Positions 26,305-33,624 of a DNA stretch of 42,520 nucleotides are shown in pieces. This DNA is from an uncultured Clostridium sp. GTDB taxonomy: Bacteria; Cyanobacteriota; Vampirovibrionia; Gastranaerophilales; Gastranaerophilaceae. Under the pieces are notes generated by a model. That model worked only from the letters and a program-made list of their open reading frames with translations. It did not search any database and was not told the origin of the DNA. The position numbers were made by a program, and so were the translations under genes. Within the stretch, counting starts at the first letter, position 1. Each line of letters opens with the position of its first letter. Where the stretch lies: contig CAUDIU010000006.1 in NCBI GenBank assembly GCA_958449715.1, forward strand, positions 1 to 42,520. Direction: 5' to 3'.

Positions 26305-27053
26305 CTTTTAAATTAGCAATCACAGGAAAAAGCGGAAGCGGAAAAACAACTGTTACAAAAGCATTTTTAAGAATTTTTCAGGAATATTTCCCTGAGAAAT
26401 CAATTTTGCTTTTTGATAATGACTTAACAAGTGAATTAGGTCATAGTTTTGGACTTGATATAAGAAATACAATTTACGGTATCAGAAGCGGAAAACACGA
26501 GTATAAAACTGGAATTCCAGAAGGGATGTCTAAACAAGAATTTGTTGAATGGGCAATGGAAGATATTGTTGTTTCGCTGGATGAAAATGTTGATATTATC
26601 GTATCTTGGTTTGTAGGCTCAAAAGATTGCAGATGTCCGATTACAGGGCAAATCAATGATGCAGTGCTAAAGCTTTTGGACAGATATGATATTGTAATTT
26701 TTGATTGTGAATTTGATTTAAAATACTTAAATCAACTAGTAGATACCGATATTGATACAACAATAATTGTTGCGAATCCAACTGAAGAAAGTGCACATCT
26801 TGCAAAACGTATTGAAGAGTTCAGTGCAAAATATGCAGCAGGAAATCAATTAGGAGTTGTAATCAATAAAGTTGATAATACAAATTTACCTTCAGTATAT
26901 GAACTTTTAAAACGCTTTGATCTTGACGTTTTAGGAGTAATCCCTATAGATAGCGAATTAAAAACTCATGCTATGGATAGAGAATCTCAATTAATTCAAG
27001 ATGCTATAAAACAATTTTATTTCAGACTTAATCTTCCTCAAGTCAGAGAGTAG
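26301..27053 (+). CDS. CooC-like MinD/NifH-superfamily ATPase
   Basis: 250-residue ATPase. The P-loop GKSGSGKTT (residues 9-17) keeps the extra lysine of the deviant Walker A motif found in MinD/CooC/NifH proteins; switch-like DNDLTSELGHSFG follows, and IVIFDCEFD is the Walker B region. A Cys-x-Cys pair in SKDCRCPITG (C110, C112) matches the metal-binding CxC of CooC, the ATPase that matures carbon monoxide dehydrogenase with nickel. The start is TTG 26301, sharing TTGA with the preceding stop; GAAAGG eight bases upstream supports it and no ATG occurs before the P-loop. No CO dehydrogenase gene is in the window, so the client is unknown. Confidence 0.8.
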   Translation: MTFKLAITGKSGSGKTTVTKAFLRIFQEYFPEKSILLFDNDLTSELGHSFGLDIRNTIYGIRSGKHEYKTGIPEGMSKQEFVEWAMEDIVVSLDENVDIIVSWFVGSKDCRCPITGQINDAVLKLLDRYDIVIFDCEFDLKYLNQLVDTDIDTTIIVANPTEESAHLAKRIEEFSAKYAAGNQLGVVINKVDNTNLPSVYELLKRFDLDVLGVIPIDSELKTHAMDRESQLIQDAIKQFYFRLNLPQVRE

Positions 27054-27058
27054 GTAAA

Positions 27059-27901
27059 ATGACAATAATTTTAGACGGGAAAAAATTAAGAGATAAAATA
27101 TTTGAAAATTTAAAACAAAAACTTAACAATATGTCTGAAAAACCGACATTAGCTGTAATTCTTGTAGGAGATGACCCTGCAAGTCAAATCTATGTCAAAA
27201 ATAAAAAGAAAACAGCTGAAAATTTAGGGATTAATTCAATAGTTATAAATTACCCATCTAATATCTCAGAAAATATTCTTCTTGATAAAATTCAGAAATT
27301 AAATAATGATAATAAAATTACAGCAATATTAGTACAACTTCCATTACCTAAACATATTGATAAATTTAAAATTATAGATGCAATAGCTCCTGAAAAAGAT
27401 GTAGATGGGCTTACTCCATATAATAGCGGGAAACTATTTTCCGGAGAAGAACCTTATGTATACCCTTGCACTCCTAAAGGAATATTGTTATTACTTGACG
27501 AATACAATATTGAACTTGCAGGCAAACATGTTGTTGTAATAGGACGTTCTAATCTAGTTGGAAAACCAGTTGCACAAATGCTTTTAAATAGAAATGCAAC
27601 AGTTACAATGTGTCACAGTCATACAAAAAATCTCTCTGATATAACAAAAACTGCTGATATAGTAGTTTCAGCAGTAGGGAAAAATATTATAGGGGAAAAA
27701 ATGTTAAAATCTGATTGTGTAGTCGTAGATGTAGGTATTTTTAAAGATATTAACGGGAAAATCTGCGGCGACGTTGATTTTGCAAGTGCTTCAAAAATCG
27801 CCGCATATATTTCACCTGTACCTGGAGGGGTTGGTCCGATGACAATAGCATCATTAATGCTTAATACTGTCGAATTAGCGGACTCTAAGCGTCTAAGATA
27901 A
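27059..27901 (+). CDS. folD: Methylene-THF dehydrogenase/methenyl-THF cyclohydrolase
   Basis: Bifunctional enzyme interconverting methylene-, methenyl- and formyl-tetrahydrofolate. The 280-residue protein shows VGDDPASQIYVKNKKKTAE with the catalytic lysine region, LVQLPLPKHID, PEKDVDGLTPYNSGKL, PCTPKGI, VVVIGRSNLVGKPVAQML (nucleotide-binding) and PVPGGVGPMTIASLM. Length is normal. It begins five bases after the CooC-like stop, so three genes likely form a folate one-carbon unit. The stop is only two bases from the end of the convergent small gene, leaving no space for a terminator. Confidence 0.96.
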   Translation: MTIILDGKKLRDKIFENLKQKLNNMSEKPTLAVILVGDDPASQIYVKNKKKTAENLGINSIVINYPSNISENILLDKIQKLNNDNKITAILVQLPLPKHIDKFKIIDAIAPEKDVDGLTPYNSGKLFSGEEPYVYPCTPKGILLLLDEYNIELAGKHVVVIGRSNLVGKPVAQMLLNRNATVTMCHSHTKNLSDITKTADIVVSAVGKNIIGEKMLKSDCVVVDVGIFKDINGKICGDVDFASASKIAAYISPVPGGVGPMTIASLMLNTVELADSKRLR

Positions 27902-27903
27902 AC

Positions 27904-28230
27904 TTAGCTGCCTATAAGATTTAATGTGCAAGAAGATTTAATGTTGCTTGTTACAAGGTTCTTCAAGCTTGAAATTTCGTTTTCGAGTAAGCTTATTTGT
28001 GAATCTAAAGAATCCTGTCTTGTTTCAAGATATGATTCCTCTTGCTGTAACTGGATATATGTTGGATCATCATCCGGATCAGTATCATATTCTTCAAGTT
28101 CTTGAGCACGATAACCCATTTGTTTTGTAATATAGTTTGCTCTGCTCATTACCAATGTTTGTTCGAATTGCAGTTGGCTTTTCTGCAACGTGAATAAATT
28201 TTTCTGTGCATCGATTGCTAAAAAAGTCAT
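27904..28230 (-). CDS. Small orphan coiled-coil protein
   Basis: 108 residues, no recognised family. N-terminal helix MTFLAIDAQKNLFTLQKSQL and QFEQTLVMSRANYITKQM, then a short acidic turn EEYDTDPDDDPTYI, then a C-terminal coiled coil with SYLETRQDSLDSQISLLENE ending NIKSSCTLNLIG. The C-terminal part resembles the last 45 residues of the 9506-10909 protein (LE, then LD, then LxxE with a following S-x-L, ending NI/NV-x-x-S), so both may belong to one family with different central inserts. AAGGAGAG is about seven bases before the ATG. No signal peptide. Monocistronic, converging on folD. Confidence 0.7.
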   Translation of the reverse strand: MTFLAIDAQKNLFTLQKSQLQFEQTLVMSRANYITKQMGYRAQELEEYDTDPDDDPTYIQLQQEESYLETRQDSLDSQISLLENEISSLKNLVTSNIKSSCTLNLIGS

Positions 28231-28381
28231 CTCATCTCTCCTTATGTTTTTTATTCTCTCTTATACATATAAAGTATTTTAAAAATACCCAATTTCACAA
28301 AGCATATTTTTTGTTACATTTGTTAACAATTTAAAATATTAAAATAATTATTTATAAAAAATTTTTTATTAAATATCTTTC

Positions 28382-28390
28382 TGTTATAAT
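28382..28390 (+). promoter_or_regulatory. trpS promoter (extended -10)
   Basis: TGTTATAAT just upstream of a 28-base leader that carries AAAGG before the trpS ATG. Same extended -10 sequence as in front of the RgpF genes, but here with a normal leader. Confidence 0.6.
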
Positions 28391-28417
28391 AGTTTTCGAA
28401 AAAAGAAAGGTTATGCT

Positions 28418-29419
28418 ATGAAAGAAAGAATTGTATCAGGAATGAGATCTACCGGAAAATTACACTTAGGACACTATTTAGGTGTAATCCAAAATTGGGT
28501 AAAATTACAACACGAATACGAAAGTTATTTCTTTGTAGCAGATTGGCACGCACTTACTACAAAATACGATAAAACAGAAAATTTAAAACAAGATGTAAAA
28601 GATGTTGTAATAGATTGGCTTGCATGTGGAATTGATCCAAATATATCTACAATCTATGTTCAATCACTTGTACCTGAAATTGCAGAATTAAATATATATC
28701 TAAGTATGGTAACACCTCAAAATTGGGTAGAACGTGATCCGACCTTAAAAGATATGGCAAAAATATTACGCACAAAAGAAGGAGCTAATTCACAAATTAG
28801 CTATGGCTTAATGGGATATCCAGTATTAATGAGTGCTGATATTATGATGTTTAATGCTACAGCAGTTCCTGTAGGTATAGATCAAGTTGCTCACATCGAA
28901 ATCACAAGAGATATTGCAAGACGCTTCAATAACATTTACAAAACAGATTTCTTTAAAGAAGCAAAACCTCTATTAAATCACTGTTCATTAATTTGTGGAC
29001 TTGACGGAAACAAAATGGGGAAATCTTTCCAAAACGATATTAAAATATCTGATACAGAAGAAGTAACTGCTAAAAAAATAATGACAGCAATTACTGACCG
29101 TAGCAGAATGAGAAAAGATGACCCAGGTCACCCTGAAGACTGCGAAGTAGCATTTAAATATTGGAAAATATTCGCAGAAGAAAATGAAATAGAAACTGTA
29201 AAATGCGAATGTGAAAAAGGACTAAGAGGTTGTGCAGATTGTAAAAGACAATTAGGCAAATTAATTAACGAAAAATTTGCACCAATCAGAGAAAAAAGAC
29301 GTTACTACGAAGCACACGCAGAAGAAGTTCAAAAAATAATTCAAGAAGGCTCTGAAAAAGCACGTACAGAAGCTCGCAAAGTATTAACAGAAGTAAGAAA
29401 TATAATTGGAATGTACTAA
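28418..29419 (+). CDS. trpS: Tryptophanyl-tRNA synthetase
   Basis: Charges tRNA-Trp. The 333-residue class I enzyme has the HIGH box as GKLHLGHYLG (residues 13-22), the Trp-site stretch VADWHALTTKYD, ADIMMFNATAVPVGIDQ, and the KMSKS loop in GLDGNKMGKS (near residue 200, second Ser... Gly variant KMGKS, seen in some TrpS). C-terminal CECEKGLRGCADCKRQLG adds several cysteines, possibly a metal site. Length is standard. The short leader leaves no room for a T-box. The stop is followed directly by a non-coding region with strong hairpins. Confidence 0.96.
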   Translation: MKERIVSGMRSTGKLHLGHYLGVIQNWVKLQHEYESYFFVADWHALTTKYDKTENLKQDVKDVVIDWLACGIDPNISTIYVQSLVPEIAELNIYLSMVTPQNWVERDPTLKDMAKILRTKEGANSQISYGLMGYPVLMSADIMMFNATAVPVGIDQVAHIEITRDIARRFNNIYKTDFFKEAKPLLNHCSLICGLDGNKMGKSFQNDIKISDTEEVTAKKIMTAITDRSRMRKDDPGHPEDCEVAFKYWKIFAEENEIETVKCECEKGLRGCADCKRQLGKLINEKFAPIREKRRYYEAHAEEVQKIIQEGSEKARTEARKVLTEVRNIIGMY

Positions 29420-29424
29420 AACAT

Positions 29425-29545
29425 CAGGCAGACACAATGATAAACGGAGTAGTTGTGTCTGCCTGTAATCCGCGACTATGACTTTTGCCTGCGGGTTATT
29501 AAATTTATTCAATTTGTTTCATAAAAATAGCCGTTGTTCACGGCC
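29425..29545 (+). ncRNA. Candidate structured RNA or hairpin element between trpS and lptB
   Basis: The 340-base gap 29420-29759 has no convincing gene. Its first third is GC-richer and highly structured: CAGGCAGACACAA (29425-29437) pairs perfectly with TTGTGTCTGCCTG (29453-29465) around a 15-base loop; TAATCCGC (29466-29473) pairs with GCGGGTTA (29491-29498), one G-T; and GCCGT-TGTTC-ACGGC (29530-29544) forms a third hairpin. No T-run follows the first stem, so it is not an ordinary trpS terminator. It does not match tmRNA, RNase P, SRP or tRNA core motifs. From 29546 to 29700 the sequence is plain AT-rich. Strand is a guess. Confidence 0.5.
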
Positions 29546-29713
29546 AATCTCATATTTGGTAAAAGGTTAATGTGTGTGTAGGAGAAAATAAAGAAAAAGA
29601 AAATGGTTTATATTTTATGTATTCCACATGTCTAGATATCCTAAACATATATTCAATATATATATTTACAATTGTTAATATAACTTATTTTAATACTCGA
29701 AAAATTGCAATAT

Positions 29714-29737
29714 AAACATTTTTCAAGTAAAATGTTT
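29714..29737. promoter_or_regulatory. Inverted repeat upstream of lptB
   Basis: AAACATTTT (29714-29722), six-base spacer, AAAATGTTT (29729-29737): a 9-bp perfect dyad 22 bases before lptB, with an AGGGG ribosome site between. It could be an operator or a small attenuator; in AT-rich DNA chance is possible. Confidence 0.4.
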
Positions 29738-29759
29738 GTAAGAATAGAAGGGGTATAAA

Positions 29760-30485
29760 ATGAGGATTGAAGCTAAAAATCTGATTAAAATATACGGTGA
29801 CAGAAGCGTTGTAAATGACGTTTCTTTTGATATAAACAAAGGCGAAGTTGTTTGTTTATTAGGACCTAACGGAGCAGGGAAAACAACAACGTTTTATATG
29901 GTCGTAGGGCTTGTAAAGCCGAATAAGGGACATATCTTCTTAGATGGTGAAGATATTTCTTGTTGGCCAATGAATGAACGTGCAAAAGCAGGTATTGGTT
30001 ATCTTCCTCAAGAAGCCTCAATTTTCAGAAAATTATCCGTTGAAGATAATATAAAACTCGTTTTAGAAATGAACGATAAATTAACTGTAAACGAGAAAAA
30101 ACGTAAATTAGAAGAACTTTTAACTGAATTCGGGATTTTAAAATTACGTTCATACGCCGCAGTATCACTATCCGGAGGAGAAAGAAGAAGGGTAGAAATT
30201 GCAAGAGCATTGGCTGCAAGTCCTGACTTTATGCTTTTGGACGAACCTTTTGCAGGTATTGACCCTATCGCTATTGGTGATATTAAAGATAACATTAAAA
30301 AGATTTCAAAAGAAAAAGGTCTTGGTGTATTGATTACAGACCACAACCCTAAAGCGACATTATCAATTACAGACAGAGCATATGTAATCTTTGATGGGAA
30401 AATTAAGATTCAAGGGAAAAGTATTGATGTTGCTAATGACCCTGTAGCAAAAGAATTCTACTTAGGAAAGGATTTTGCCCTATAA
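29760..30485 (+). CDS. lptB: LPS export ABC transporter ATPase LptB
   Basis: ATPase that powers extraction of lipopolysaccharide from the inner membrane by LptB2FG. 241 residues with Walker A GPNGAGKTTT (near residue 37), the Q-loop GYLPQEASIFRKLSV that is typical of LptB, the signature LSGGERRRVEIARAL, Walker B FMLLDEPFAGIDP and the switch histidine in ITDHNPKATL. Length is normal. The TAA stop shares one base with the ATG of the permease gene, so the two are translationally coupled. Presence of lptB supports an outer membrane with LPS or a similar lipid. Confidence 0.95.
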   Translation: MRIEAKNLIKIYGDRSVVNDVSFDINKGEVVCLLGPNGAGKTTTFYMVVGLVKPNKGHIFLDGEDISCWPMNERAKAGIGYLPQEASIFRKLSVEDNIKLVLEMNDKLTVNEKKRKLEELLTEFGILKLRSYAAVSLSGGERRRVEIARALAASPDFMLLDEPFAGIDPIAIGDIKDNIKKISKEKGLGVLITDHNPKATLSITDRAYVIFDGKIKIQGKSIDVANDPVAKEFYLGKDFAL

Positions 30486-31600
30486 TGAAATTATTTCCTA
30501 AAATCACAATTTACGATAAATATATATTTAATCAGGTAATGATGGCAACATTTGTTGCAATCCTATTATTTACGGTTGTATGGATTGCACCTGAAATGCT
30601 TTTGAATACAATCAAAAAAACTCTTGCAGGGGATTATGGAGTAAAAACCGCCATACTTGTAATCTTTTATGAATTACCTAAAATTCTTGGTAAAGCCTTC
30701 CCTGTAGGATTACTTTTAGGAACATTATTTACTTTTGATAAATTAAGCAAAGATTCTGAACTTACAATATTCAGAGCAGTAGGACTTTCATTTCACAGAA
30801 TTATCGCACCAGTATTAGCGTTAAGTCTTATTGTTACTTGGCTTTGTTTTGTAACTTGTGACAAACTAATTCCTTATTCTGTAAATAAAGCAGGAGCACT
30901 AAAAGGCGGATACATCTCAACACAATACATTTATACACAAAAAGATAAAAATAATATACCAACTCAAGCTGTAATAGTATCAAAATTTTCAAAAGATACA
31001 ATGTATAACGTTATTGTACTTGACTTTTCCCCTAAAAAATATACAGATGTTCACCAATTACAAAACATATACTATGCTAAGACAGGTAAAAATTTCCCTG
31101 ATAAATGGGAATTATATGACATAACAAGATATGATATTTCAAATGACGGTATATTTACTGAAATAAATAAATATCCTAAAATGGATATTTTACAAGGTGA
31201 TTCTGCACAAAATGCTTTCACACTCATGACATATTCAGTAAAAAAAGAACGTGAAATAACTAACCACGATTTACACAATTACATTAAACTTCTCAAAAAA
31301 GAAGGACTAGATGAAGAATACCGTTATATGCTCAATAAATATCTGCAAAGATTTTTCCATCCTTTTGTATGCGTACTGCTTGCAATTATGGGAGCATTAT
31401 TAGGTTTTAGCAAACCAAGAGAACAAAGATTGGTAGGATTTACTATTGCTATCGGATCTATATTTTTATATTATATTACTCTGCCATTCTTCGATTTATT
31501 AGCAGAAAAAGGAGTATTACATCCGTTTATAACAGCAATATTTCCACCATTTGCATTTCTTTGTGCAATTATCGCATTTTACAAGTCAAAGGATTTATAA
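30485..31600 (+). CDS. LptF/LptG-family LPS transport permease
   Basis: Inner-membrane partner of LptB (YjgP/YjgQ family). 371 residues: three N-terminal membrane segments (FNQVMMATFVAILLFTVVWI, ILGKAFPVGLLLGTLFTFDKL, and the ALSLIVTWLCFVTC region), a periplasmic beta-jellyroll domain (about 120-270) and three C-terminal segments with FHPFVCVLLAIMGALLGFS. The KLSKDSELTIFRAVGLS stretch is the coupling-helix region that contacts LptB. Only one permease gene follows lptB here; either a second lies elsewhere or a homodimer is used, as thought for cyanobacterial-type systems (inference). F and G cannot be told apart by reading. Confidence 0.9.
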   Translation: MKLFPKITIYDKYIFNQVMMATFVAILLFTVVWIAPEMLLNTIKKTLAGDYGVKTAILVIFYELPKILGKAFPVGLLLGTLFTFDKLSKDSELTIFRAVGLSFHRIIAPVLALSLIVTWLCFVTCDKLIPYSVNKAGALKGGYISTQYIYTQKDKNNIPTQAVIVSKFSKDTMYNVIVLDFSPKKYTDVHQLQNIYYAKTGKNFPDKWELYDITRYDISNDGIFTEINKYPKMDILQGDSAQNAFTLMTYSVKKEREITNHDLHNYIKLLKKEGLDEEYRYMLNKYLQRFFHPFVCVLLAIMGALLGFSKPREQRLVGFTIAIGSIFLYYITLPFFDLLAEKGVLHPFITAIFPPFAFLCAIIAFYKSKDL

Positions 31601-31601
31601 T

Positions 31602-32402
31602 ATGAAAAAACTTTTAATTTTACTTTTTGCATTATTTATTTCATCAAATATTGTAAAAGCAGGAGTTTCTCCTATAGAAGTAACATATAATGACGGAATA
31701 TATAAAATTGCGCTAAAAGGCAATAAAATAAAAAAACGAGTAAAATTTATTAGCTCTGAAAGCCTTATTACAAATAAAGAAGCACATCAACGTGCAAAAG
31801 CAAAATTGACTGTAAATGCAGGTTATTTTGATCCTGAAAATCAAAAATCAATCTCATATATAGTAAGTGATAGAAATACTACAGATGATCCTTTGGTAAA
31901 TGAAAATTTACTCAGAAATCCGTTTTTAATGAAAAATCTGGATAAAATTATTAATCGTACAGAATTTAGAGTTGTAGAATGCGACAACGGAGAATTTCAC
32001 TATGAAATAGTTCCTCACAAAAGTTCTGTAGACTTTGGCTGCAATATAATAACTTCAGCACAAGGAGGACCTTTAGTATATCCGCAGTTAAGACTTGAAG
32101 AAGAAGCATTTATCGTAAAAAAAGATGGAGAAATAATTAGAGAAAGTTGTTCTGTATTACATAAAACATCAAGAACAATTATTGGTCTAAAAGGTGATGA
32201 TGCCTATATTTTAATAATCACAGACAAACATCCTATGGATATGTATGAAGTTCATGATTATGTAAAAAGTCTTGGCTGGGATAGAGCAATGGCTTTTGAC
32301 GGAGGAAGCTCTACCTCTATGAATTACTTAGACAAATACAATGTAACCTCTGTAGGTGATGGAGCAGGCAGAAGTCTAAAATCATTTTTAATAGTTAAAT
32401 AA
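31602..32402 (+). CDS. Exported phosphodiester glycosidase-family protein (NAGPA domain)
   Basis: Belongs to the phosphodiester glycosidase/NAGPA-like family, which cleaves sugar-phosphodiester links. I start at ATG 31602, two bases after the permease stop and eight after AAAGGA (266 residues); the longer frame overlaps the permease without a ribosome site. The signal peptide is KKLLILLFALFISSNIVKA. Family motifs in order: KLTVNAGYFDPENQ, IITSAQGGPLVYP, SRTIIGLKGDDAYILIITDK and DRAMAFDGGSSTSMNYL. Its place as third gene of the lpt operon suggests a role in envelope glycolipid or exopolysaccharide trimming in the periplasm, which is inference. Confidence 0.87.
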   Translation: MKKLLILLFALFISSNIVKAGVSPIEVTYNDGIYKIALKGNKIKKRVKFISSESLITNKEAHQRAKAKLTVNAGYFDPENQKSISYIVSDRNTTDDPLVNENLLRNPFLMKNLDKIINRTEFRVVECDNGEFHYEIVPHKSSVDFGCNIITSAQGGPLVYPQLRLEEEAFIVKKDGEIIRESCSVLHKTSRTIIGLKGDDAYILIITDKHPMDMYEVHDYVKSLGWDRAMAFDGGSSTSMNYLDKYNVTSVGDGAGRSLKSFLIVK

Positions 32403-32436
32403 AAATAAAAGCTCAGAAATTCTGAGCTTTTATTTT
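32402..32436. terminator. Bidirectional terminator after the lpt operon
   Basis: A 16-bp stem: AAAATAAAAGCTCAGA (32402-32417) with TCTGAGCTTTTATTTT (32421-32436) and a three-base loop. It serves the + strand lpt operon and the convergent SIMPL gene on the minus strand. Confidence 0.9.
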
Positions 32437-32456
32437 ATCTAAATTTTATAATAATT

Positions 32457-33197
32457 TTATTTTACAAAATAACTAGCATTAACATTTGCGTAAACTTTTA
32501 CAACACCGCTTTCTATAGTTGTAGAAGATGCACCTGCTTCTGCTGAATCCATTGCTTTGTTTGCCATCATTAAACGATATTGAGGACGTACACTGTTATT
32601 TGGGCTGCAGCTTACATCCATAGAACGAATACCTGTAATTGTTGTTGGAACAGCTTTTGCAATAGCATGTGCTCTAGCTGATGCTTTTTTTACAGCAGTT
32701 GATAATAATTCATTGCATTGTGCTTCATAGTTTGAAACAGAAAATACTAAACTATTAACATTAGTTGCACCTAATGAAATAGCTGTATCAATCATTGAAC
32801 CTACTTTATCAATTGATTTTGTACGAACTATTATTGAATTTGAAACTTGGTATTTATCAAAATTTCTTTTGCTGCCAGAATATGAATAAATTGGAGAAGC
32901 ATTAAAATCAGCAGTCTTAATATAATCTCCATTTGCTGTATTAATTTTTGATTTCAAAGCAGAAATAACTTTATCTGAAATTTCTTTATTTTCTGCAGTT
33001 GCTTTTTGCATAGATTTTGAATCATAAGTAGTAACTGCAATTGATACTTCTGCAATATCAGGCGCAATATCAGCATTTGCTGATGTATTAATAGAAATAT
33101 AGCCTCTTTCTATTGATTCTGAAATTGCTTGAGAAGAAAGAGAGGCACAGCCTAACATCAAACTTAGCAATGTAATTGATAACAATACTTTTTTCAT
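32457..33197 (-). CDS. SIMPL-domain (DUF541/YggE-like) exported protein, probable lipoprotein
   Basis: 246 residues. The N-terminus KKVLLSITLLSLMLGCASLS has a lipobox-like LMLGC, so it is probably a lipoprotein. The body is a SIMPL domain: GYISINTSANADIAPDIAEV, then VSIAVTTYDSKSMQKATAEN and later ISLGATNVNSLVFSVSNYEA, with AVKKASARAHAIAKAV before a conserved C-terminal strand. YggE-type proteins are periplasmic and linked to oxidative or envelope stress; exact function is unknown. Its ATG overlaps the stop of the small membrane protein by four bases (33194-33197), and AGGAG is close upstream. Last gene of the ligA operon. Confidence 0.85.
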   Translation of the reverse strand: MKKVLLSITLLSLMLGCASLSSQAISESIERGYISINTSANADIAPDIAEVSIAVTTYDSKSMQKATAENKEISDKVISALKSKINTANGDYIKTADFNASPIYSYSGSKRNFDKYQVSNSIIVRTKSIDKVGSMIDTAISLGATNVNSLVFSVSNYEAQCNELLSTAVKKASARAHAIAKAVPTTITGIRSMDVSCSPNNSVRPQYRLMMANKAMDSAEAGASSTTIESGVVKVYANVNASYFVK

Positions 33198-33619
33198 ACA
33201 TTCTCCTTTTCTTTTTCTGATTTTTCCTCAGATTTATTTACTTTTTCAACAGGTTTTACGTCACCTGATTTTAAAATCATAGAATTTATAGCCTGTTGAG
33301 TTTGAGACTGAATTTTCATACGTTCTAAAAGAGTTTTCATTTCTTTTTCACTTAATCTATCAGGAGTTTTGAAAGCAACAAGGAATTTTTTTCTGTCATT
33401 TATAATGAATCCAGAAATAGCAACAATTGCCCATAACAATAAGCCTTGCCATTCACTAATAAGCGGGATTGATACATACTGAGCAGCAAAATTCCAAGCT
33501 TTCATAGCAACAATTGCAGGGAAACCGATAAATCCTGCAGCAAGACAAGTTGCTACAAAAATAACCATCAAAAGTCCACGTATACCTGATATTTGAATAA
33601 TTCTTGTATTTCTTTTCAT
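33194..33619 (-). CDS. Small membrane protein of unknown function
   Basis: 141 residues, family not recognised. After a short basic start (MKRNTRIIQISGIRG) come two or three hydrophobic stretches: LLMVIFVATCLAAGFIGFPA and, further on, WQGLLLWAIVAISGFII. The C-terminal half is soluble: FKTPDRLSEKEMKTLLERMK, then a charged, low-complexity Lys/Glu tail. A cytoplasmic tail and two membrane helices are likely. It starts five bases after the ligA stop with AGGAT as ribosome site, and overlaps the SIMPL gene by four bases. The tight packing suggests that it and the SIMPL protein work together at the envelope. Confidence 0.75.
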   Translation of the reverse strand: MKRNTRIIQISGIRGLLMVIFVATCLAAGFIGFPAIVAMKAWNFAAQYVSIPLISEWQGLLLWAIVAISGFIINDRKKFLVAFKTPDRLSEKEMKTLLERMKIQSQTQQAINSMILKSGDVKPVEKVNKSEEKSEKEKENV

Positions 33620-33624
33620 AAATC

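Noticed and set aside
28231..28417. Possible T-box leader before trpS (and before ileS, pheT).
   Set aside because: The trpS leader after its extended -10 is under 35 bases, ileS starts six bases after another gene, and no T-box core was seen before pheT.
29438..29482. A 14-codon frame starting in the loop of the large hairpin after trpS.
   Set aside because: No ribosome site, no recognisable peptide, and it lies in structured RNA-like sequence.
29640..29700. TA-rich stretch with ATATAT runs as an origin or repeat.
   Set aside because: No DnaA-box cluster or iterated unit; it is ordinary AT-rich spacer.
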